Virus record (IMG/VR): IMGVR_UViG_3300027970_000090
Location: 1-32,115 of that record
Origin: a virus
Length of the DNA: 32,115 nt
Strand: one strand, 5' to 3'
The position numbers were made by a program, and so were the translations under genes. The notes beneath the pieces were generated by a model, which searched no databases, had not been told where the DNA came from, and saw only the letters and a program-made list of their open reading frames with translations. Each line of letters opens with the position of its first letter. The stretch's first letter is position 1. This document shows, piece by piece, positions 30,637-32,115 of the stretch.

Positions 30637-31077
30637 ATGAAAAATTTTGACAAAATTATAAGTAAAGCCAGTACACAATTATTAGAAGATAATCAAAATC
30701 CTGTTATTGACAAAGCAGTAGAAGATATTAGAAATGCTATTACTAGTAGCGGAAAAGCAAATTCAAATCCAAATGCAAAGGCACTTGCTTCTAAATTATT
30801 TGACACACCAGAAGGTACGACAAATGATCCTTTACACAGTGCTTTTGATAAATTAAAAAATAACCCAGAAAATCCAAATCTATCTGCAAAAGAATTAGAA
30901 ACTTTTTTATCCGTTGCTGCCAAGTTAAAACCAACCGAAACACCAATTGACAAACAAGAAGCAAAACAAGGAGAAAGTCCAAATACATATCAACAATCGG
31001 GAACAAAAACATCACAACAAACATCACAGCAACCAAACGGAAAACAATACAACCCTTTAAATCAGCCGAGTGCTTAG
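30637..31077 (+). CDS. Small uncharacterised protein upstream of phoH
   Basis: This 146-residue protein is not recognised. Residues 1-95 are mostly charged helices (FDKIISKASTQLLEDNQNPV; DPLHSAFDKLKNNPENPNLS; ELETFLSVAAKLKPTE). Residues 100-146 are low-complexity and rich in Gln, Ser, Thr and Asn (SGTKTSQQTSQQPNGKQYNP). It could be a disordered-tailed structural or scaffolding protein, but nothing specific supports that. It is the first gene of the rightward block, diverging from sheath, and lies 12 bases before phoH. No Shine-Dalgarno sequence is visible at its ATG. Confidence 0.78.
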   Translation: MKNFDKIISKASTQLLEDNQNPVIDKAVEDIRNAITSSGKANSNPNAKALASKLFDTPEGTTNDPLHSAFDKLKNNPENPNLSAKELETFLSVAAKLKPTETPIDKQEAKQGESPNTYQQSGTKTSQQTSQQPNGKQYNPLNQPSA

Positions 31078-31089
31078 TAATTATTACTG

Positions 31090-31896
31090 ATGCGTAATAA
31101 ACCTCGATCAAAAGCGAAGCCTTTGGAAAGTAAAATTGAAACATCTTCCGAAGACACCTCTCCATATGTTTTTCAACGTGATAAAATTAAATTTGACTTA
31201 ACAGTTAAAGAATTACCGTGGACGAATAGACAAAAGGAAATAATAAAAACGTTTTTAGATAAAAAAACAAAAGTATTGTTGCTGAAGGGTCCGGCAGGAA
31301 CGAGTAAAACTACCTTGGGAATGTATTGCGGTCTTACTCTTTTAAATATGAGAAGAGTTTCTGATATGGTTTTAGTTAGATCGGCGGTTGAATCATCAGA
31401 TTCTAAGCTGGGATTTCTACCGGGTGATATTGCGGAGAAATTTAATGTTTATTTGACTCCTTTTCATGATAAATTTCAAGAATTATTGAATAAATCCTTG
31501 ATAGATAAGCTAGAAAAGGATAATAGACTAACAATATGTCCTATAAATTTTGCAAGAGGACTTCATTTTTCGGCAAAATTTGTATGTGCAGATGAAGTTC
31601 AAAACTTTTCTAAACGAGAAATACATACTCTTATGAGCAGAATTGGAGAATTTTCAAAAGTTTTTTTATGTGGTGATCCAGAACAAAGTGATTTACCATT
31701 TGGAAAATCAGGATTTGATAAAATTTATAATCTCTTCAATAATGAAGAATCTAAAGAACATGGAATTTTTTGCATGGAGTTAACCGAAGAAGATATCGTT
31801 CGTTCAGAACTTTGTAAATATATAACACACAAATTTAAAGAATTAATTGCAAATGAACAACCAAAAGACACTTGGAGACCATCGGATGGTAAGTAA
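31090..31896 (+). CDS. phoH: PhoH-like P-loop ATPase
   Basis: PhoH proteins are ATPases related to superfamily I helicases, widespread in marine and other large phages; their role in infection is not settled (RNA metabolism has been proposed). The 268-residue protein has a basic N-terminal extension (1-40), a Q-motif-like region (LPWTNRQKEIIKTFLDKKTK), Walker A GPAGTSKTT (67-75), Walker B FVCADEVQN with Asp168 and Glu169, and GDPEQSD (195-201). The RSAVESSDSKLGFLPGD segment (97-113) is the family signature after the first helix. All ATPase residues are intact. The ATG follows a short palindrome (31076-31088). The next gene begins 11 bases downstream, so they are likely co-transcribed. Confidence 0.93.
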   Translation: MRNKPRSKAKPLESKIETSSEDTSPYVFQRDKIKFDLTVKELPWTNRQKEIIKTFLDKKTKVLLLKGPAGTSKTTLGMYCGLTLLNMRRVSDMVLVRSAVESSDSKLGFLPGDIAEKFNVYLTPFHDKFQELLNKSLIDKLEKDNRLTICPINFARGLHFSAKFVCADEVQNFSKREIHTLMSRIGEFSKVFLCGDPEQSDLPFGKSGFDKIYNLFNNEESKEHGIFCMELTEEDIVRSELCKYITHKFKELIANEQPKDTWRPSDGK

Positions 31897-31907
31897 GTAA
31901 ATAAGAC

Positions 31908-32090
31908 ATGAATAATACTACATCATATAATACAGTTACAAACAGGCCGATTGCTTGCACTTTTTGCGGAGCAAATGTTAGTGGTCAAGTATCTCCCATA
32001 CAAAACCAGCAAACAAAAGAAACAGAAAACGTCTGTAGATGGGTTTGTTCCAGATGTGGAAATTTAGTCAAAGTTGGAAGAGTAAACTAA
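31908..32090 (+). CDS. Small zinc-ribbon protein
   Basis: This 60-residue protein has two CxxC pairs: CTFCGANVS (residues 17-25) and CSRCGNLVKVG (48-58), a classic zinc ribbon, with an extra Cys at 43 (VCRWVC). The N-terminal 15 residues are Asn/Thr-rich and the middle is polar. Such small ribbons often bind nucleic acid or RNA polymerase, but no specific role is shown. It follows phoH by 11 bases and precedes the next gene by one base, so all three likely share a transcript. Confidence 0.82.
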   Translation: MNNTTSYNTVTNRPIACTFCGANVSGQVSPIQNQQTKETENVCRWVCSRCGNLVKVGRVN

Positions 32091-32091
32091 A

Positions 32092-32115
32092 ATGAACTTC
32101 GAAGAAACACTTGAA
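32092..32115 (+). CDS. Start of a gene cut by the window edge
   Basis: An ATG one base after the zinc-ribbon stop opens a frame encoding MNFEETLE before the window ends. Tight spacing with the previous gene supports it as a true start. Eight residues are too few to identify it. Confidence 0.55.

Overview
The window is an AT-rich stretch of a large T4-like myovirus genome. It carries T4-type replication proteins (family B DNA polymerase, UvsX recombinase, replicative helicase, helicase loader, gp32-like single-strand binding protein, sliding clamp). It also carries a T4-type contractile tail: sheath, tube, tape measure, baseplate wedge and hub proteins, and the large terminase. ThyX, a PhoH ATPase and a DHH phosphoesterase are common additions in large environmental T4-like phages. 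Shine-Dalgarno sequences are largely absent. The host cannot be named from the sequence. No tRNA, rRNA, CRISPR array or insertion sequence was seen, and no gene-free stretch exceeds about 90 bases.

Bases 1-11467 (+ strand) form the replication and recombination module: polymerase 3' end, intein-interrupted thyX, a small beta-rich-looking protein, uvsX, gp41-type helicase, DHH phosphoesterase, a small unknown, a gp59-like loader, gp32, an unknown, sliding clamp, and three unknown genes leading to the tail module. One strong intrinsic terminator lies before uvsX. Several of these genes have sigma70-like promoter elements whose predicted start site falls on or within a few bases of the start codon.

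Bases 11456-30546 (- strand, read right to left) form the tail, baseplate and packaging module: sheath, tube, a larger tube-like protein, two gp26-like genes, tape measure, gp48-like tube-cap protein, gp53, terminase large subunit, another tube-fold protein, gp27-like hub, a small zinc-binding protein, a hydrophobic structural protein, and a gp5-type spike split into two genes. A dNMP kinase gene on the + strand is nested inside this block. Four genes (gp17, tape measure, tube-like protein, tube) have a T4-late-promoter-like octamer exactly 6 bases before the ATG, and the zinc-protein gene has one 5 bases before it.

Bases 30637-32115 (+ strand) hold a small unknown, phoH, a small zinc-ribbon protein and the first codons of another gene.

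The most notable signals are regulatory. The promoter geometry implies leaderless or nearly leaderless mRNAs in both modules. Two late genes (tape measure, tube-like protein) have an inverted repeat that pairs the start codon with sequence upstream of the promoter, with the promoter inside the loop. Read-through RNA would hide the start codon, whereas RNA begun at the late promoter would not. This resembles the known T4 lysozyme (gene e) switch. Also notable are an HNH intein in the ThyX active-site motif, a perfect 15-bp hairpin inside a coding region, and a 99-bp tandem duplication in the tape-measure gene.
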